A stretch of DNA of 64,000 bases, from NCBI GenBank assembly GCA_903903985.1, contig CAIVAT010000190.1:1-64000 (forward strand), written 5' to 3'. Positions 54,301-63,803 of the stretch are shown here, in pieces. A program made the translations under genes and the position numbers. This stretch comes from an uncultured Bacteroidales bacterium (GTDB taxonomy: Bacteria; Bacteroidota; Bacteroidia; Bacteroidales; FEN-979). The notes beneath the pieces are model-generated. The model was not told the DNA's origin and ran no database searches. It saw only the letters and a program-made list of their open reading frames with translations. Every line of letters starts with the position of its first letter. Position 1 is the first letter of the stretch.

Positions 54301-54602
54301 TATTCATAACCATTTATTAAGGTGGATACCGGATAATAGAACATGGATGCACTTACCGGACTAAACCGGAGTGAATCATCCTGAAAACGGATGCTGAAGC
54401 GGTGAAATCCGACCGGGATTACGGGAACATTCACCATTGTGCTCAAGTCAAGCGTACTGGCCGGACTTACGGACTGGCTGATCTTCCCGGCGTCATTGTC
54501 ATCGAACCAATACTGGTAACCGATGATTTTGGGTGCCTGGGCTACAATAATTTGCAGCGGGATGACCAGGAGGCCTAAAATGAGGAATAATATTTTTCTC
54601 AT
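51357..54602 (-). CDS. T9SS-secreted repeat protein, 1081 aa
   Basis: Signal peptide (ending IIVAQ, about residue 21). Five repeats of about 67 residues beginning GYEYWFDDN and ending with HIRFRD...SS (about 25-385) form the N-terminal half. A PKD/Ig-like module (about 390-465) is followed by six 71-residue repeats with the core GPTTFCQGGSVVLTASGGT and YLWSNA (about 465-890). A short domain (about 905-985) precedes the type IX sorting tail from about 1005 (LFRVYPNPTTGIFTMEL). Each 71-aa unit has one Cys near its start and one in NGC, a likely disulfide. The protein is probably a long surface stalk with an N-terminal head. The gene lies 6 bases after 54609-55679 and is co-transcribed with it. 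Confidence 0.93.
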   Translation of the reverse strand: MRKILFLILGLLVIPLQIIVAQAPKIIGYQYWFDDNDAGKISQSVSPASTLDLSTMVNVPVIPVGFHRFSIRFQDDSLRFSPVSASMFYYPVSTLINGYEYWFNNDYAGKTAVSVSNTALLDLSSAIAAAPLNPGMNTFHIRFRDVSGTYSSTSTSNFVIMPEMLISGYEYWFDNNYGSKTTVNVANSQILDLSAAITATSLSLGFHSFHIRFKNSTGTWCSVQSDIFYKHGTGNQNNLTSYEYWFDDNPAGKKSIPLGNQPKADLVATISATELQPGLHRAHVRFQSGDLPSVVSSSYFYKSGTADIAENAITGYRFWFDNDPENMRVIALAQPAGNVILLDSVELPYLPMGKHLMNVDFRDTLGNYSSIVSDSVDVQNCLPYAAKAITGITQICKGTNGVVYSTTAITNATGYSWNLPAGATIVSGVNTRTITVNYALNAVTGLISVSGTNPCGSGTDNSLLVTLNPLPVPVITPNGPTTFCQGGSVVLTASGGTSYLWSNATTTAAIMANASGTYGVTVTNANGCKNNTSQIVTVNPLPTPVITPGGPTTFCQGGSVVLTASGGTSYLWSNAATTAAITAITSGTYGVTVTNANGCKNNTSQIVTVNPLPTPVITPGGPTTFCQGGSVVLTASGGTNYLWSNATTTAAITAIASGTYRVTVTNANGCKNNTSQIVTVNPLPTPVITPGGPTTFCQGGSVVLTASGGTSYLWSNAATTAAITAIASGSYGVAVTNANGCSNATKRVVTVNPLPTPVITPGGPTTFCQGGSVVLTASGGTSYLWSNAATTAGISVSASGTYSVTATNINGCSTSASRVVTVNPLPTAIITPDGPTTFCQGGSVVLTASGGTNYVWSNALTTAAITVNAGDNYNVTVTDANGCSNTAGKTVTVFPPPPSTRSLPATTIEAGQTFCSDATETLVVPGTGMTFQVENGGSAVLISGQIIRLLPNTTVIGDGFLHAYISLDCFYCNAVPHSLPQAYKEDPLSGITEVEKNVPAEGNLFRVYPNPTTGIFTMELNNQARASCTVEIYGMQGEKLFREQLYGVKKHEFSLQGKPTGIYIIRVLSEGVSGSARIIKY
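51930..53210 (-). repeat. Six tandem 213-bp coding repeats
   Basis: The landmark CAAAAGG or CAGAAGG (plus strand) recurs at 53152, 52939, 52726, 52513, 52300 and 52087: five successive intervals of exactly 213 bases. Each unit encodes 71 residues. The central units differ by only a few bases and the outer ones by more, the pattern of growth by unequal exchange from the centre. Boundaries of the array are approximate. Confidence 0.93.
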
Positions 54603-54608
54603 TGTTAT

Positions 54609-55679
54609 TTACTTTTCCTGGGCAGCAACCTTGAAGTGGATGTTGAGGGTGCCGCCGGGACTTGTCGAACCGGCCACATATTTGAACTGGATATGCGGGT
54701 TCACCGGCAACATGCCATCTTTGAAAGGCTCACCACCGTATATTCCAACGTCAGTGCCATCGCTGCCACCATGAATACCCGGACTGCCTGTGATAAGATG
54801 GTAATTGTCATGAATATTATAAGCGTCGCCACTCTGGCTGGTATAGATCTGGGAATCAGGGACATTTTCGTGGTTACCGGAAATATTACCAAACCCGTTA
54901 TCGTAAGCAAAACATCCGCCAAAATAGTCGTCATAAAAGCCCAAAACCCCGGTGAACAGATTATAGTAATAATTGTTATCAGTGCAGTAGATTGTGTAAT
55001 GACCATAATGTGCCACGCAGGAAACTTTAAAGATGTTGTTGGAGAAGGTTGAATTTTTTACGTATGAATTAAGTGTTTTATTCCCTCCCCACAGGAAATC
55101 GTTGTGCAAAAAGGTGGCGCCATAAAAACAGTTCAGCTGGCCATCAAAAATATTATTACTGAAATTTGCATTGGAATGACCCCCGTAAACATGTCCCCGG
55201 ATGATGTTTTCGCGGAAAAGAAAAGTTGAGGTTGTTGTGTCGGTACCATTGTTGGAAAGATAGAGGGTGCTCAGGTTGCACCGCGATACAAAATAGGAGG
55301 AAACATGCTGGTTGGCCTGACTGGTGCCAAATGCAAGCGTCCCGGTAAGTATGAAACCCTGGAGGCTTCCGTTATCGGCGCCGGACACGATGGTGATGTT
55401 CCCCGTGAGAAAGGTGGTTCCGGTGGCATAGCAGGAGTCGGGGTAGATTCCGGCGCCAATGATATGGACCCCTTTGTCGATGACGAGGTTCCCAATGTTC
55501 ATCAGCGTTGTTCCCGGAAGGTAAATATAATCGCCATTCGCAGAATGTGCAACGGCTGAGTCGAGTCTTGAGAAAAATTCACTGCCCCCGGCTAAATGGT
55601 TGACTGCAATTAAATCCTGCGCAGAAAGGGAGTAGATCGAAAACATGCAGAGTGTTATAAGTGTAAATATACTTTTCAT
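54609..55679 (-). CDS. Secreted beta-helix-like protein, unknown function
   Basis: A 356-aa exported protein with a clear signal peptide (ending YSLSAQ, residue 20). The rest is rich in short Asn- and Gly-rich strands (GHSNANFSNNIFDGQLNCF, YVKNSTFSNNIFKVSC) as in right-handed parallel beta-helix proteins of the pectate lyase fold, and begins with the usual opening of that group (SRLDSAVAHSANGDYIYLPGT, VHIIGAGIYPDS). No lyase active site is recognisable. It has no type IX tail of its own, ending GGTLNIHFKVAAQEK. It has a good promoter and leads into the T9SS repeat protein 6 bases downstream, suggesting a shared surface role. Confidence 0.8.
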   Translation of the reverse strand: MKSIFTLITLCMFSIYSLSAQDLIAVNHLAGGSEFFSRLDSAVAHSANGDYIYLPGTTLMNIGNLVIDKGVHIIGAGIYPDSCYATGTTFLTGNITIVSGADNGSLQGFILTGTLAFGTSQANQHVSSYFVSRCNLSTLYLSNNGTDTTTSTFLFRENIIRGHVYGGHSNANFSNNIFDGQLNCFYGATFLHNDFLWGGNKTLNSYVKNSTFSNNIFKVSCVAHYGHYTIYCTDNNYYYNLFTGVLGFYDDYFGGCFAYDNGFGNISGNHENVPDSQIYTSQSGDAYNIHDNYHLITGSPGIHGGSDGTDVGIYGGEPFKDGMLPVNPHIQFKYVAGSTSPGGTLNIHFKVAAQEK

Positions 55680-55746
55680 GTTATTAAGGATTAAATGGTT
55701 GTTTTTATATAGGTAATGTTATACATAAATATTGAATAAGGGGCGG

Positions 55747-55777
55747 CAAAGTTAATATGGAAAATGAAAAAAACAAA
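55747..55777 (-). promoter_or_regulatory. Bacteroidota-type promoter for the beta-helix/T9SS operon
   Basis: On the minus strand TTTG (55777-55774), 19 bases, TAACTTTG (55754-55747): both boxes match the consensus. The start of transcription would be near 55740, about 60 bases before the ATG at 55679. Confidence 0.65.
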
Positions 55778-55837
55778 TATTGTGGTATAATAATCCTTAA
55801 ATAGATTCAGAACGAAATTCCCGGGAGTGTTCCTGTT

Positions 55838-55866
55838 TTTGTATTCGGGTGATTTTTTTACCTTTG
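55838..55866 (+). promoter_or_regulatory. Bacteroidota-type promoter for ruvA-sprA
   Basis: TTTG (55838-55841), 17 bases, TACCTTTG (55859-55866). Transcription would begin near 55873. This excludes a protein start at 55849 and agrees with ATG 55915 for ruvA. Confidence 0.6.
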
Positions 55867-55914
55867 CAACCTTTCCGGGAAAACCGGTTGATGGATTCAA
55901 ACAGAGCATCGCCC

Positions 55915-56499
55915 ATGTACGAGTATTTTAAAGGTAAACTTGTAGAGAAAAACCCTGCCTATGCTGTTGTTGATGTCAATGGGGTCGGCTATTTGCTGAA
56001 CATTTCCATCCATACTTATGCACAGCTTGTTGAAGATGAAAATTGCACCTTGTACGCGCATCTTGTGGTTCGTGAAGACGACATGCTCCTATATGGTTTT
56101 GCCGATACGGGCGAACGGGAGCTTTTCCGACAGCTCATCAGCGTATCCGGCGTTGGCGTGAACACTGCCCGCATCATTTTATCTTCACTTTCACCCATCG
56201 AAGTTGTAAGGGCCATTGCCGAAGGAAACGCAATATTGCTTCAACAGATCAAAGGGATAGGGGCAAAAACCGCGCAACGAATCATTATCGATTTGAAAGA
56301 CAAGGTTTCACGGGAGTTAATTCCGTACGAAAAAACAGGATTTTTACACAATACAAAGAAGGAAGAAGCGTTATCAGGATTGATCATTCTTGGCTTTCCA
56401 AAGATGCTTGCTGATAAAGCTTTAAATAAAATCATGGAATCGGAAGGAACAGGCTTGACGGTGGAACAGCTGATCAAACACGCGCTCAAAGTGTTATAG
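55915..56499 (+). CDS. ruvA: Holliday junction DNA helicase subunit RuvA
   Basis: A 194-aa DNA-binding protein that forms tetramers on Holliday junctions and loads the RuvB motor. The start is ATG 55915 (MYEYFKGKLVEKNPAYAVVDVNGVGYLL), as in the whole family; ATG 55891 would add eight residues. An N-terminal OB domain (1-62), two helix-hairpin-helix motifs (SVSGVGVNTA and IKGIGAKTA, about 72-118) and a C-terminal helical domain that contacts RuvB (about 147-194) are all present. Neither ruvB nor ruvC is here. sprA follows 39 bases after the stop codon, an arrangement I know from other Bacteroidota. Confidence 0.97.
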   Translation: MYEYFKGKLVEKNPAYAVVDVNGVGYLLNISIHTYAQLVEDENCTLYAHLVVREDDMLLYGFADTGERELFRQLISVSGVGVNTARIILSSLSPIEVVRAIAEGNAILLQQIKGIGAKTAQRIIIDLKDKVSRELIPYEKTGFLHNTKKEEALSGLIILGFPKMLADKALNKIMESEGTGLTVEQLIKHALKVL

Positions 56500-56538
56500 C
56501 GTGAAAGTTCCCGAATATTATTGACCTTGCTGGACTTA

Positions 56539-59500
56539 GTGAAGAAACACAATTTATACACTCTCATATTACTGGCCGTCCTGGTTACCATTCGTACCCC
56601 GGGTTTTTCCCGGGAAAGGATGGGTTTTCCAGGCCCGGAGTCGGTTTTGCTTTTCTACCCCGACAGCCTGAACAGGGGTGACACTACCCTTCGTTATCCT
56701 TTCAGCGATGAAACAGTCCTGCCCGGGTCGGGAAAGGAAAATCCGATTTACCTAAAGAATCCTTCGAACATAAAAACAACGGTAGAATACGACCCGCTGA
56801 CACACCAGTATTACTATTCCTATAAAGTCGGGTCCACCGTTTACCGGATCCCTACCACGCTGTCGTTCGATGAGTTTCAGAACCAGGATATGCAATCCAT
56901 GATCAGCAAATACTGGAATGAGCGTTCGGAAGCCGCAGCCATGGACAATGCAAAGGGGATCATTCCTAAAATTCATATCCCCGGAAAGGTATTTGAAACT
57001 ATTTTCGGAAATAATACCGTGGATATCCGCCCCCAGGGATCAGCGGAAATCGACTTCGGTATTGTTTCGAACCGCCGCGATGACCCGATGCTCAGCACCA
57101 GCCAGCGCCGGCAGACCAATTTCGATTTCCAGGAGAAGATCCAGATGAATGTGGTCGCCAAAATCGGTGATAAGATCGAATTTAAAATCAACTACAACAC
57201 CGAAGCCACTTTTGATTTTGAGAACAAACTGAAATTGAAATACGAGGGCAAGGAAGACGACATCATCCAGCTCATTGAGGCCGGGGATGTAAACATGCCG
57301 CTCAGTACAAACCTGATCAGGGGAACCGAGAGTTTGTTTGGTATCAAAACCAAACTGAGGTTCGGACGGGTTACCGTAACAGCCCTATACTCCCAACAGA
57401 AAAGCGAGACTAAAAACATCGTGGTGCAGGGAAACTCCCAAACCCAGAAGTTCACCATCCGTGCCGACGATTATGAAGAGAACAAACATTTTTTCCTGGG
57501 GCAAAATTTCAGGAATACATACCGGGATGGAACGAAATCGTTACCAGTCGTCACCTCCAATGTGAACATCCTTAAAATTGAAGTCTGGGTGACCAATGTT
57601 GGCGCTGCAGTGACAGAAAACCGCAATATTGTGGCCTTCATGGATCTTGGCGAGTACCAGCCATACAATACCCGCCTGTTCACAGGCAACCCCAATGGTA
57701 AATATCCATCCAACAATTCGAACAACCTCTTCCAGGTGCTTATGCCAACGGCGGCTGATTCAGCCAAGGTACGCAACATCAATTCGGTTAGCAGCTACCT
57801 TGTTGGAGCCCCCTTTTACATGGTTCCGGGAGTTGAAGCCGTAAAAGTTGAAAGTGCCCGTAAATTGTTGCCATCGGAATTTTCCTTCAATCCGAAACTT
57901 GGTTTCATCTCGCTCAACACCGCATTAAATTCAGACCAAACCCTGGCTGTCGCCTACCAGTACCAGGTAGTTGGCGACCCTGAGGTTCATCAGGTAGGGG
58001 AGTTTTCCGACCAGGGGATTGTTTCTCCAAACAGCCTGGTTGTTAAGCTGCTGAAGAGCACATCATTGAATACGAAAGTTCCTACATGGAACCTGATGAT
58101 GAAAAACGTGTATGCCCTGGGTGCTTATCAACTTCAACCCAACGATTTTACCATCAATATTTTATATTCGGGCAATGCAAACGGGGTCCCCACTGCATAC
58201 ATTACCGAAGGCCGCATCAAGGGCATCCCGCTGTTGCGCGTATTGAACCTCGACAACCTCAACCAGCAATTCAACCCCCCGGGTGACGGGATGTTTGACT
58301 TCATCGATCAGGCAGCAACCCAGGGAGGTACGATCCAGTCATCGAACGGCAGGGTTTTCTTTACGGTGCTTGAACCTTTCGGCAAGGATCTTCGGGATTC
58401 TATTTATGATCCTGCAAATCCGAAAGCTTCGATGGAACTTGCTGATAAATACTGCTTCGATTCGTTGTACACGATGACAAAATCAATGGCAAGACAATAT
58501 CCTGACAAAAATAAATTTGTCCTGGATGGCTTTTATAAATCTACTGCCGGGTCTGAGATTTCCCTGAATGCCCTGAATGTTCCTCCCGGTTCGGTAAAAG
58601 TGACCGCTGGAGGGATCCTCCTGCAGGAAAACGTTCATTATACCGTAGATTATACACTGGGCCGGGTACGCATCATCAATGAAGGAATTCTTGCTTCCGG
58701 AACTCCCATCAATATCTCACTCGAAAGCAATGAGATGTTCAACGTGCAAACCAAGCGGCTGATGGGCGCGCACATTGATTATAAAGTGAACAAGGATTTC
58801 ATTATCGGGGCCACCGTTCTGAACCTGAACGAACAGCCATTGACGCAAAAGGTTAACTATGGGGATGAACCCATGTCGAATACGATCTGGGGGATGAACC
58901 TTTCCTATCGTACCCAGTCAAGACTGATCACCCGGTTTGTGGATGCTTTGCCGCTGATCACCACCAAAGCCCCATCCTCCATCGCAGTGGATGTTGAATT
59001 TGCCCAGTTCATCCCTGGCCATTCCAAAGCCATCGGAAAAGCCGGAACGACCTATATTGATGATTTTGAGGGCGCTAAATCCACCATCGACCTTAAAAAC
59101 ATCGGAACGTGGTTTATGGCAAGTACACCGCAGGGACAGACCACTTCCCGCATGTTCCCCGAAGCGGCGCAAGGACCCCCTTCACTTTCGTATGGTTTCA
59201 ACCGGGCCAGCCTTGGATGGTACATTATCGATCCATTGTTTTACAATAAAAACAACAGCTTGCTGCCTCCGAATGTTTCCAATGAGGATTTGTCAAACCA
59301 ATATGTGCGCCAGGTATGGGAAACGGAGATCTTCCCGAACAAACAGCCGTTGAATGGCGTTCCGGTGAACATGGCCGTGCTCAACCTGGCATATTATCCA
59401 TCGGAACGGGGGCCATACAATTATGACGTAACCCCTTCGGCCGTCTCCAGAGGATTGAATGCTGACGGATCATTGGCTGCGCCCGAAACCCGCTGGGGCG

Positions 59501-62500
59501 GTGTGATGCGCAAGGTGGAAACAACTGATTTCGATGCCACGAACATCCAGTATATCGAATTCTGGATGATGGACCCGTTCATTTATGACAGCCTGAACAG
59601 CGGACAATTGTACTTTAACCTTGGTGATGTATCTGAAGATATCCTCCGGGACAGCCGCAAAAGTTTTGAAAACGGGTTGCCAACTTCATCATTTGTCAAA
59701 GATGTTGATACGACAATATGGGGCCGTGTTCCGCGGATGCAGGCATTGGTTGATGCATTTGACAACAACGCAGCCTCCCGGCCTTTTCAGGATGTGGGAT
59801 ATGACGGATTATCAGATACGGATGAATTATCATTTTTTGACACAAGCTATGTTTCCAGGGTCCGGAATACATTTGGTGCAGCCTCTGTCGCCTATAAAAA
59901 TGCTTCCACCGACCCTTCCGCTGATGATTTTCATTATTTCAGGGGCACCGACTACGACAACAATCCAGCATTCAGGAGTGTGCTGAACCGGTACAAGAAA
60001 TACAACGGGCCTGATGGAAACAGTCCGACAACAGAGCAGTCGCCGGAAAGATATCCGACCATTGCCACTACCCTTCCCAACATGGAAGACATCAACAGGG
60101 ACAACACCCTGAGTGAAGCCGAACGATATTACCAGTATGTCGTACAGTTGAGGTATGATCAGATGAAACCAGGGATGAACTACATCACCAATGTGTATCA
60201 TGCAACCGATATTCCCCTGGCTGATGGTACCCGCGGGAATGTCAACTGGTACCAGTTTAAAATCCCTATCCGGACGCCAGATCAAACCATTGGAACCATC
60301 AACGATTTCACCTCCATCCGTTTCATGCGCATGTTTTTTAAAAACTTCCAGCGGCCGGTTGTCTGCCGTTTCGCTACCTTGGAACTGACACGGGGTGAAT
60401 GGCGAAAATACAATTACAGCTTGCTTTCTCCCGGTGAATATATTCCGGAAGCAACTCAGAACCAGACACAGTTTGACATTGCTACCGTAAGCCTCGAGGA
60501 AAATGGAGGCAAGCAACCCATCCCGTATGTCATGCCCCCGGGTATCCAACGGGAAACCAACTGGGGTTCAACCAACATGCAGCAACTCAATGAACAATCG
60601 ATGTCGTTCAAGGTGTGCAACCTGGTGGACGGGGATGCCCGTGCAGCCTATAAAACCTGCGAATTTGACTTCCGGCAGTTCAAACGGTTGAACATGTACG
60701 TTCATGCAGAACAGGCGATTCAATCCCAAAACCTGAAGACAGGCGACCTGACCATCATCATGCGCATTGGTTCTGATTTCACCGAAAATTATTATGAGTA
60801 TGAAATCCCTTTGAGTTTTACGCCCTGGGGTACGCTTGGAAGCAATCCTGATGCAATCTGGCCTGAAAGCAACGCTTTTGACATTGATCTTGAACGGCTG
60901 GTACAGGTGAAATACGACCGTTTGGTAGCCATGCGAAACCAGGGACTTGATCTCACATCCTCAACTCCCTATTCGGAATTTGACGGGAAAAATAAAATCA
61001 CAGTAGTGGGGTCCCCTACAATCAGTGATGTGCGGACCATCATGATCGGGGTACGGAATCCCAAAAAGAGCACCCAGGGCTCTGATGATGACGGCCAGGC
61101 AAAATGTGCGGAAATATGGGTGGATGAACTCCGGCTGACCGATTTTAATAAAAACGGAGGATTTGCCGCAACAGCCAGGGTTGCCGCTGAACTTGCCGAC
61201 CTCGGCAGGGTTCAGCTGACCGGGACCTACAGCAGTTCAGGATTCGGCACCCTGGAGCAAAAGCAAACCCAGCGTCCCATGGAGTCGGTATTGACCTTTG
61301 GGTTCGACACCGACATTGAATTAGGTAAATTTTTCCCTGCCAAAACCGGCATACGCATCCCCATGCATTTCGACTATTCCATGATGCAGATCAGTCCGAA
61401 ATATGACCCGCTGAATCCGGACCTTTACCTCAAAGATGTCATCAATGCTTTCAGTTCAAAGCAACAGAAAGATTCCATCCGGAACATCACGCAGGGTTAT
61501 TCTCAAACCAAGAATTTCAACCTGATGAATGTCAGGAAAGACCGTATTGGTACTAAAAAACCAAAGATTTACGATATCGAGAACTTCAACGCAAGCTATT
61601 CCTACTCTGAAACGTTTCACAGGGATGTCGATGTCGCCTACGATCTCAAAAAAAAGTATTCCGGAGGAATCGGATATACTTATACTGCCCAGCCAAAGAA
61701 TATACAGCCATTCCAACGGGTAAAGGCCCTGAACAAAACCAAGGCATTCGCGCTGATTAAGGATTTTAATTTCTATTACCTTCCAAAATCGTTCACTTTC
61801 CGCACCGATATGAACCGCGAATTCAACGAACGGCAATTCAGGAATAAAAGCCAGGCCATCGTTCCCATGGAGACTTTCTATATCAAGAGGTGGGATTGGA
61901 ACCGTACGTTCGACCTGAAATACGATTTTGCGAAATCGCTCAGGATAACTTTAATTGCCAACACCCAGGCTTTTGTAAACGAACCTCCCGGACAAATTGA
62001 CCGATCCAACCGCGATCAGGTTTGGAGCGAGATTTTCTCCCTGGGAACAAAAAATAATTACAACCAGGCTGTTAATGTTTCCTGGGATGTTCCGATCGGG
62101 AAGATCCCGATGCTTGATTTTATAACCCTTCAAACGGGTTACACCGCGCTCTACCGTTGGACCGCTTCTCCGGTTTCCATCCAGTCAAAATATGGAAATA
62201 CCATTGAAAACGGGAATACAATGACCCTGAACGGCGGGTTGAACATGGTGACCTTATACAACAGAATTCCTTATCTGAAAAAGATCAATCAGAATACCGC
62301 CAGCACACGTGGCAGCAAACCGGAACCTCCGAAACCAAAAAATCCGGCGCAGGATAGCCTGAAACTTAAACCCAACCGCCCCAATATAGGCAAGATCATC
62401 CTTGATGGAACACTCCGGTTCCTCATGGGGATCCGCACCGCAAAACTTACATACACACAAGGGAATGGAACGGTATTGCCCGGGTTCAAACCAAAGCCTG

Positions 62501-63771
62501 TCGCCCTTGGAAACGACTGGAGCATGAATGCCCCCGGGCTCGGTTTTGTATTTGGCGGACAGGGTGATATCCGCTCGACTGCAACTGCAAACAATTGGAT
62601 CACAGCCGATACCAATTTAAACAACCCATACCTGAAAAAGTTTAACGAAAATCTGAACGCCACCGTCAGTATTGAGCCTGTCAGGGATTTGCGCATTGAG
62701 GTGGTTGCAAATAAACAATATTCGAAATCTCACCAGGAATATTATAAGGCAAATTCTTCCGGCGAATTCAGGTCCTATTCACCCCTCGACCAGGGAAGTT
62801 TTACCATGTCATATATCATGATCGGCACTTCCTTTGTCAGCGAAAACAGTGACGGCCAATCGCCAACTTTTGAAAAAATGAAGCAATACAGGATCCAGAT
62901 CGCACAGAGATATGCTGAATTGAATCCAAATTCAAAAACAATCAACGACTCTACCGGATTCCCGCAAGGGTACGGGCCAACCAACCAGGAAGTGCTCACC
63001 ACTGCATTCCTTGCTGCATACGGGAAGAAAGACCCTGCTAAAATCAAGCTGACTGCCTTCCCGTCGATTCCTCTTCCCAACTGGCGGCTGACATATGATG
63101 GACTTGCCAAACTCAAGATCTTTAAAACCTGGCTTCGCACCCTGACCCTGACCCACGCATACCTCTCCACATATAGTGTTGGCTCATTCAACTCAAACAT
63201 CCTTTACGGCGAGGAAAATGGCATGCCTTCCGTCATGGACAACGCCGGCAATTTTATTCCTGCTGCACAAATTTCCATCGTTTCAATCACCGAGCAATTC
63301 AATCCGCTGATCAAGATTGACATGGGTTTTATCAACAGTTTGCTCGCCAGTGCCGAAATGCGCCGTTCACGCAACATATCGCTCAGTTTTGTAAACAACC
63401 AGCTTACCGAAGTAACCAGCAGTGAGTACATTGTTGGACTGGGTTACCGCTTGAAAGGGATCCGTTTCAACCTGTCGGGCGTTTTGGGAGGAGGTAAGAA
63501 AACCGTTACCAACAGCGACCTGAACCTCAAACTCGATTTCTCCATCCGCCAGAACAAGACCGTATTGCGTCGCGTTGATCAGAACATAAACCAGATTTCT
63601 GTAGGGCAGCAGGTAATGACGCTGAATTTTTCTGCAGATTACAACCTGAGCGCCCGTTTCAATCTCAGGTTTTATTTCGATAAGGTGATCAATTCCCCTT
63701 ATGTTTCAAACCAGTATCGTACTTCAAATACCAAGGGAGGAATTGCCCTGCGATTTACCCTTGGCCAATAA
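56539..63771 (+). CDS. sprA: SprA, outer-membrane translocon of the type IX secretion system
   Basis: A 2410-aa protein forming the giant beta-barrel through which T9SS cargo leaves the cell; in gliding relatives it is also needed for motility (Sov in Porphyromonas). There is no ATG. GTG 56539 is chosen because it opens a normal signal peptide (MKKHNLYTLILLAVLVTI); TTG at 56521 or 56527 would also be possible. Family hallmarks include the N-terminal stretch VDIRPQGSAEIDFGI, the tract TYIDDFEGAKSTIDLKN near residue 840, and the C-terminal strand ending GGIALRFTLGQ. A proline/lysine-rich loop (PEPPKPKNPAQDSLKLKP, about residue 1935) probably sits outside the barrel. It shares the ruvA transcript. 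Partners such as PorV and Plug are outside the window. Its likely clients here are the four type IX tail proteins. Confidence 0.95.
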   Translation: MKKHNLYTLILLAVLVTIRTPGFSRERMGFPGPESVLLFYPDSLNRGDTTLRYPFSDETVLPGSGKENPIYLKNPSNIKTTVEYDPLTHQYYYSYKVGSTVYRIPTTLSFDEFQNQDMQSMISKYWNERSEAAAMDNAKGIIPKIHIPGKVFETIFGNNTVDIRPQGSAEIDFGIVSNRRDDPMLSTSQRRQTNFDFQEKIQMNVVAKIGDKIEFKINYNTEATFDFENKLKLKYEGKEDDIIQLIEAGDVNMPLSTNLIRGTESLFGIKTKLRFGRVTVTALYSQQKSETKNIVVQGNSQTQKFTIRADDYEENKHFFLGQNFRNTYRDGTKSLPVVTSNVNILKIEVWVTNVGAAVTENRNIVAFMDLGEYQPYNTRLFTGNPNGKYPSNNSNNLFQVLMPTAADSAKVRNINSVSSYLVGAPFYMVPGVEAVKVESARKLLPSEFSFNPKLGFISLNTALNSDQTLAVAYQYQVVGDPEVHQVGEFSDQGIVSPNSLVVKLLKSTSLNTKVPTWNLMMKNVYALGAYQLQPNDFTINILYSGNANGVPTAYITEGRIKGIPLLRVLNLDNLNQQFNPPGDGMFDFIDQAATQGGTIQSSNGRVFFTVLEPFGKDLRDSIYDPANPKASMELADKYCFDSLYTMTKSMARQYPDKNKFVLDGFYKSTAGSEISLNALNVPPGSVKVTAGGILLQENVHYTVDYTLGRVRIINEGILASGTPINISLESNEMFNVQTKRLMGAHIDYKVNKDFIIGATVLNLNEQPLTQKVNYGDEPMSNTIWGMNLSYRTQSRLITRFVDALPLITTKAPSSIAVDVEFAQFIPGHSKAIGKAGTTYIDDFEGAKSTIDLKNIGTWFMASTPQGQTTSRMFPEAAQGPPSLSYGFNRASLGWYIIDPLFYNKNNSLLPPNVSNEDLSNQYVRQVWETEIFPNKQPLNGVPVNMAVLNLAYYPSERGPYNYDVTPSAVSRGLNADGSLAAPETRWGGVMRKVETTDFDATNIQYIEFWMMDPFIYDSLNSGQLYFNLGDVSEDILRDSRKSFENGLPTSSFVKDVDTTIWGRVPRMQALVDAFDNNAASRPFQDVGYDGLSDTDELSFFDTSYVSRVRNTFGAASVAYKNASTDPSADDFHYFRGTDYDNNPAFRSVLNRYKKYNGPDGNSPTTEQSPERYPTIATTLPNMEDINRDNTLSEAERYYQYVVQLRYDQMKPGMNYITNVYHATDIPLADGTRGNVNWYQFKIPIRTPDQTIGTINDFTSIRFMRMFFKNFQRPVVCRFATLELTRGEWRKYNYSLLSPGEYIPEATQNQTQFDIATVSLEENGGKQPIPYVMPPGIQRETNWGSTNMQQLNEQSMSFKVCNLVDGDARAAYKTCEFDFRQFKRLNMYVHAEQAIQSQNLKTGDLTIIMRIGSDFTENYYEYEIPLSFTPWGTLGSNPDAIWPESNAFDIDLERLVQVKYDRLVAMRNQGLDLTSSTPYSEFDGKNKITVVGSPTISDVRTIMIGVRNPKKSTQGSDDDGQAKCAEIWVDELRLTDFNKNGGFAATARVAAELADLGRVQLTGTYSSSGFGTLEQKQTQRPMESVLTFGFDTDIELGKFFPAKTGIRIPMHFDYSMMQISPKYDPLNPDLYLKDVINAFSSKQQKDSIRNITQGYSQTKNFNLMNVRKDRIGTKKPKIYDIENFNASYSYSETFHRDVDVAYDLKKKYSGGIGYTYTAQPKNIQPFQRVKALNKTKAFALIKDFNFYYLPKSFTFRTDMNREFNERQFRNKSQAIVPMETFYIKRWDWNRTFDLKYDFAKSLRITLIANTQAFVNEPPGQIDRSNRDQVWSEIFSLGTKNNYNQAVNVSWDVPIGKIPMLDFITLQTGYTALYRWTASPVSIQSKYGNTIENGNTMTLNGGLNMVTLYNRIPYLKKINQNTASTRGSKPEPPKPKNPAQDSLKLKPNRPNIGKIILDGTLRFLMGIRTAKLTYTQGNGTVLPGFKPKPVALGNDWSMNAPGLGFVFGGQGDIRSTATANNWITADTNLNNPYLKKFNENLNATVSIEPVRDLRIEVVANKQYSKSHQEYYKANSSGEFRSYSPLDQGSFTMSYIMIGTSFVSENSDGQSPTFEKMKQYRIQIAQRYAELNPNSKTINDSTGFPQGYGPTNQEVLTTAFLAAYGKKDPAKIKLTAFPSIPLPNWRLTYDGLAKLKIFKTWLRTLTLTHAYLSTYSVGSFNSNILYGEENGMPSVMDNAGNFIPAAQISIVSITEQFNPLIKIDMGFINSLLASAEMRRSRNISLSFVNNQLTEVTSSEYIVGLGYRLKGIRFNLSGVLGGGKKTVTNSDLNLKLDFSIRQNKTVLRRVDQNINQISVGQQVMTLNFSADYNLSARFNLRFYFDKVINSPYVSNQYRTSNTKGGIALRFTLGQ

Positions 63772-63803
63772 TTTAATCCCCACCAAAACCAAAACCCCCT
63801 CCC

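Noticed and set aside
55849..55914. Longer RuvA start at 55849
   Set aside because: It would begin inside the promoter region, and the extra residues are absent from the RuvA family; ATG 55915 matches the family start.
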